Shown: positions 63,228 to 64,000 of the stretch, piece after piece
Position numbering within the stretch: the stretch's first letter is position 1
How the letters are laid out: each line of letters opens with the position of its first letter
Origin: Propionibacteriales bacterium
Lineage (GTDB): Bacteria > Actinomycetota > Actinomycetes > Propionibacteriales > Nocardioidaceae
Assembly (NCBI GenBank): GCA_026392455.1
Contig: JAPLCB010000009.1
Span: 310,001 to 374,000, forward strand
DNA: 64,000 nt
Direction of reading: 5' to 3'
The notes under the pieces: generated by a model
Database searches by the model: none
What the model was told of the DNA's origin: nothing
What the model saw: the letters and a program-made list of their open reading frames with translations, nothing else
Position numbers and translations under genes: made by a program

Positions 63228-63978
63228 CCGGGGGCTGCGGCGGTTGGTGGTGCGGCGTCCCGGCGATCGGCCGGAACGTCGCGCGGATCTCCTGCGGGTA
63301 GAGCAACGAGAACAGGACCAGGCCCGGCATCGCGAACCACCCGACCGCCTCGGCCGGCGTCACCAGGTAGCCCCACTCACCACTGCGGGCGACCGCGATC
63401 TCCACGACCGCGAGCAGGAGGACCCCGCCGGCCAGCCCGACCACGACCGGCCTGGCCCGGTCCGGGTCACCGCCGAGAAGGGCACCGACGACGACCCCGA
63501 CCGCGGCACCGAGGACCAGCAGGACCAGGGCGACGACCTCCGTCCCCGTGGTCGTGTCACCGGCGACCAGCACCAGCAGACGACCGGCTGCGGAGACTCC
63601 GAGCGCCACCGCCAGCACCGTGCTCGCCCTCCGGGCGGTGCTCACCCAGGACTCGATCGGCGGCTGGACCAGCAGCCGCCGCTGGATCGGCCGTGAGACC
63701 AGCAGCGCCGTCCCGGCGGCGACCAGGAACACGCCGAAGACGTCCTTGAGTCCCTCGCCGGTCGCCGCGAAGAGCGGTTCGCTGTCGCTGGCACCGCCGA
63801 GGAACTGGGTGGTCACGATGCTGAACCCGACCACGGCCAGCACCCGGCCCCATTCCCGGCCACCGCTGAGGAAGCCGACGAACGGCAGCACGACGACCAC
63901 GACGTACGAACCGAGGAGCAGCACCGTGTAGCCGAGGAGGAAGGGCACCGAGACCACGTCACCGAAGTCCAGCGCCAT
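63217..63978 (-). CDS. Multi-spanning membrane protein of unknown function
   Basis: 253 residues from ATG 63978, about seven hydrophobic helices (VPFLLGYTVLLLGSYVVVVVLP split over 11-32, VVALVLLVLGAAVGVVVGALL). Ends in a proline-rich tail. An upstream in-frame start beyond the window edge cannot be excluded. No family recognised. Convergent and overlapping with the lipase gene. Confidence 0.7.
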   Translation of the reverse strand: MALDFGDVVSVPFLLGYTVLLLGSYVVVVVLPFVGFLSGGREWGRVLAVVGFSIVTTQFLGGASDSEPLFAATGEGLKDVFGVFLVAAGTALLVSRPIQRRLLVQPPIESWVSTARRASTVLAVALGVSAAGRLLVLVAGDTTTGTEVVALVLLVLGAAVGVVVGALLGGDPDRARPVVVGLAGGVLLLAVVEIAVARSGEWGYLVTPAEAVGWFAMPGLVLFSLLYPQEIRATFRPIAGTPHHQPPQPPVTP

Positions 63979-64000
63979 GCTGACCAGCGCGGTCAGGGCG

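Overview
The window is GC-rich, densely coding actinobacterial chromosome, most likely from Nocardioides or a close relative in the Nocardioidaceae. This is inferred from codon and base use, a fused F420 gene (fbiC), mycothiol-type enzyme families, an IdeR-type iron box, and a conserved housekeeping order seen in other Actinobacteria (glmU-prs-rplY-pth, and rsmA-ispE next to rpf-tatD-rsmI-pmt). No transposase, integrase, phage gene or CRISPR array was found.

Layout. 0-4 kb: glycerophosphodiesterase (cut by the left edge), a YbaK-type deacylase, an MMPL exporter and a small unknown gene. 4-8 kb: an F420-dependent oxidoreductase and fbiC, which makes the F420 chromophore. 8-13 kb: a CUT2 sugar ABC importer with a divergent ROK repressor. 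13-17 kb: cytochrome P450, a deoxyribosyltransferase-like protein, guaA and a tandem repeat block. 17-20.5 kb: an alcohol/sterol oxidase (GMC) coupled to an aldehyde dehydrogenase. 20.5-24 kb: a secreted protein, a LigD-type polymerase domain, a phosphotransferase-like protein and cysQ. 24-29 kb: pth, rplY, a DUF559-like protein, prs, glmU. 29-34 kb: an unknown protein, an MpaB-like oxygenase, an SRPBCC protein, a mycothiol-dependent isomerase-like protein and their probable TetR regulator. 33-38 kb: lipoproteins, a shortened DUF4188 gene, a glycosyltransferase, a YeeE/YedE transporter and a tRNA. 38-41.5 kb: thioesterase, fatty-acid desaturase, TetR, hydrolase. 41.5-48 kb: a phenylalanine/tyrosine catabolic operon (phhA, amino-acid dehydrogenase, fahA, hmgA, hppD) with a divergent Lrp regulator. 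48-58 kb: MarR, LysE exporter, ABC-F ATPase, ispE, rsmA, rpf, tatD, rsmI, pmt. 58-64 kb: a repeat-flanked small gene, ferritin with an IdeR-boxed leader gene, acyl-CoA synthetase, TetR, secreted lipase, a membrane protein.

How parts work together. The phenylalanine/tyrosine operon covers Phe -> Tyr -> 4-hydroxyphenylpyruvate -> homogentisate -> ring cleavage -> fumarate + acetoacetate, except that no aminotransferase and no maleylacetoacetate isomerase are present; the amino-acid dehydrogenase may supply the deamination step. FbiC makes the cofactor used by the oxidoreductase next to it. The ferritin operon is probably iron-regulated.

The most unusual features are non-coding or structural. 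A dispersed REP-like hairpin family sits at gene ends, supplies or abuts stop codons, and has one copy inside the ABC-F reading frame. A second 22-bp repeat family flanks one small gene in inverted orientation. Two genes (pth and a TetR gene) have no ATG/GTG/TTG start in their open frame and appear to start at CTG inside a CTGA overlap with the preceding stop. A duplicated gene end lies on both sides of a glycosyltransferase segment. I did not find a clearly new multi-gene system.
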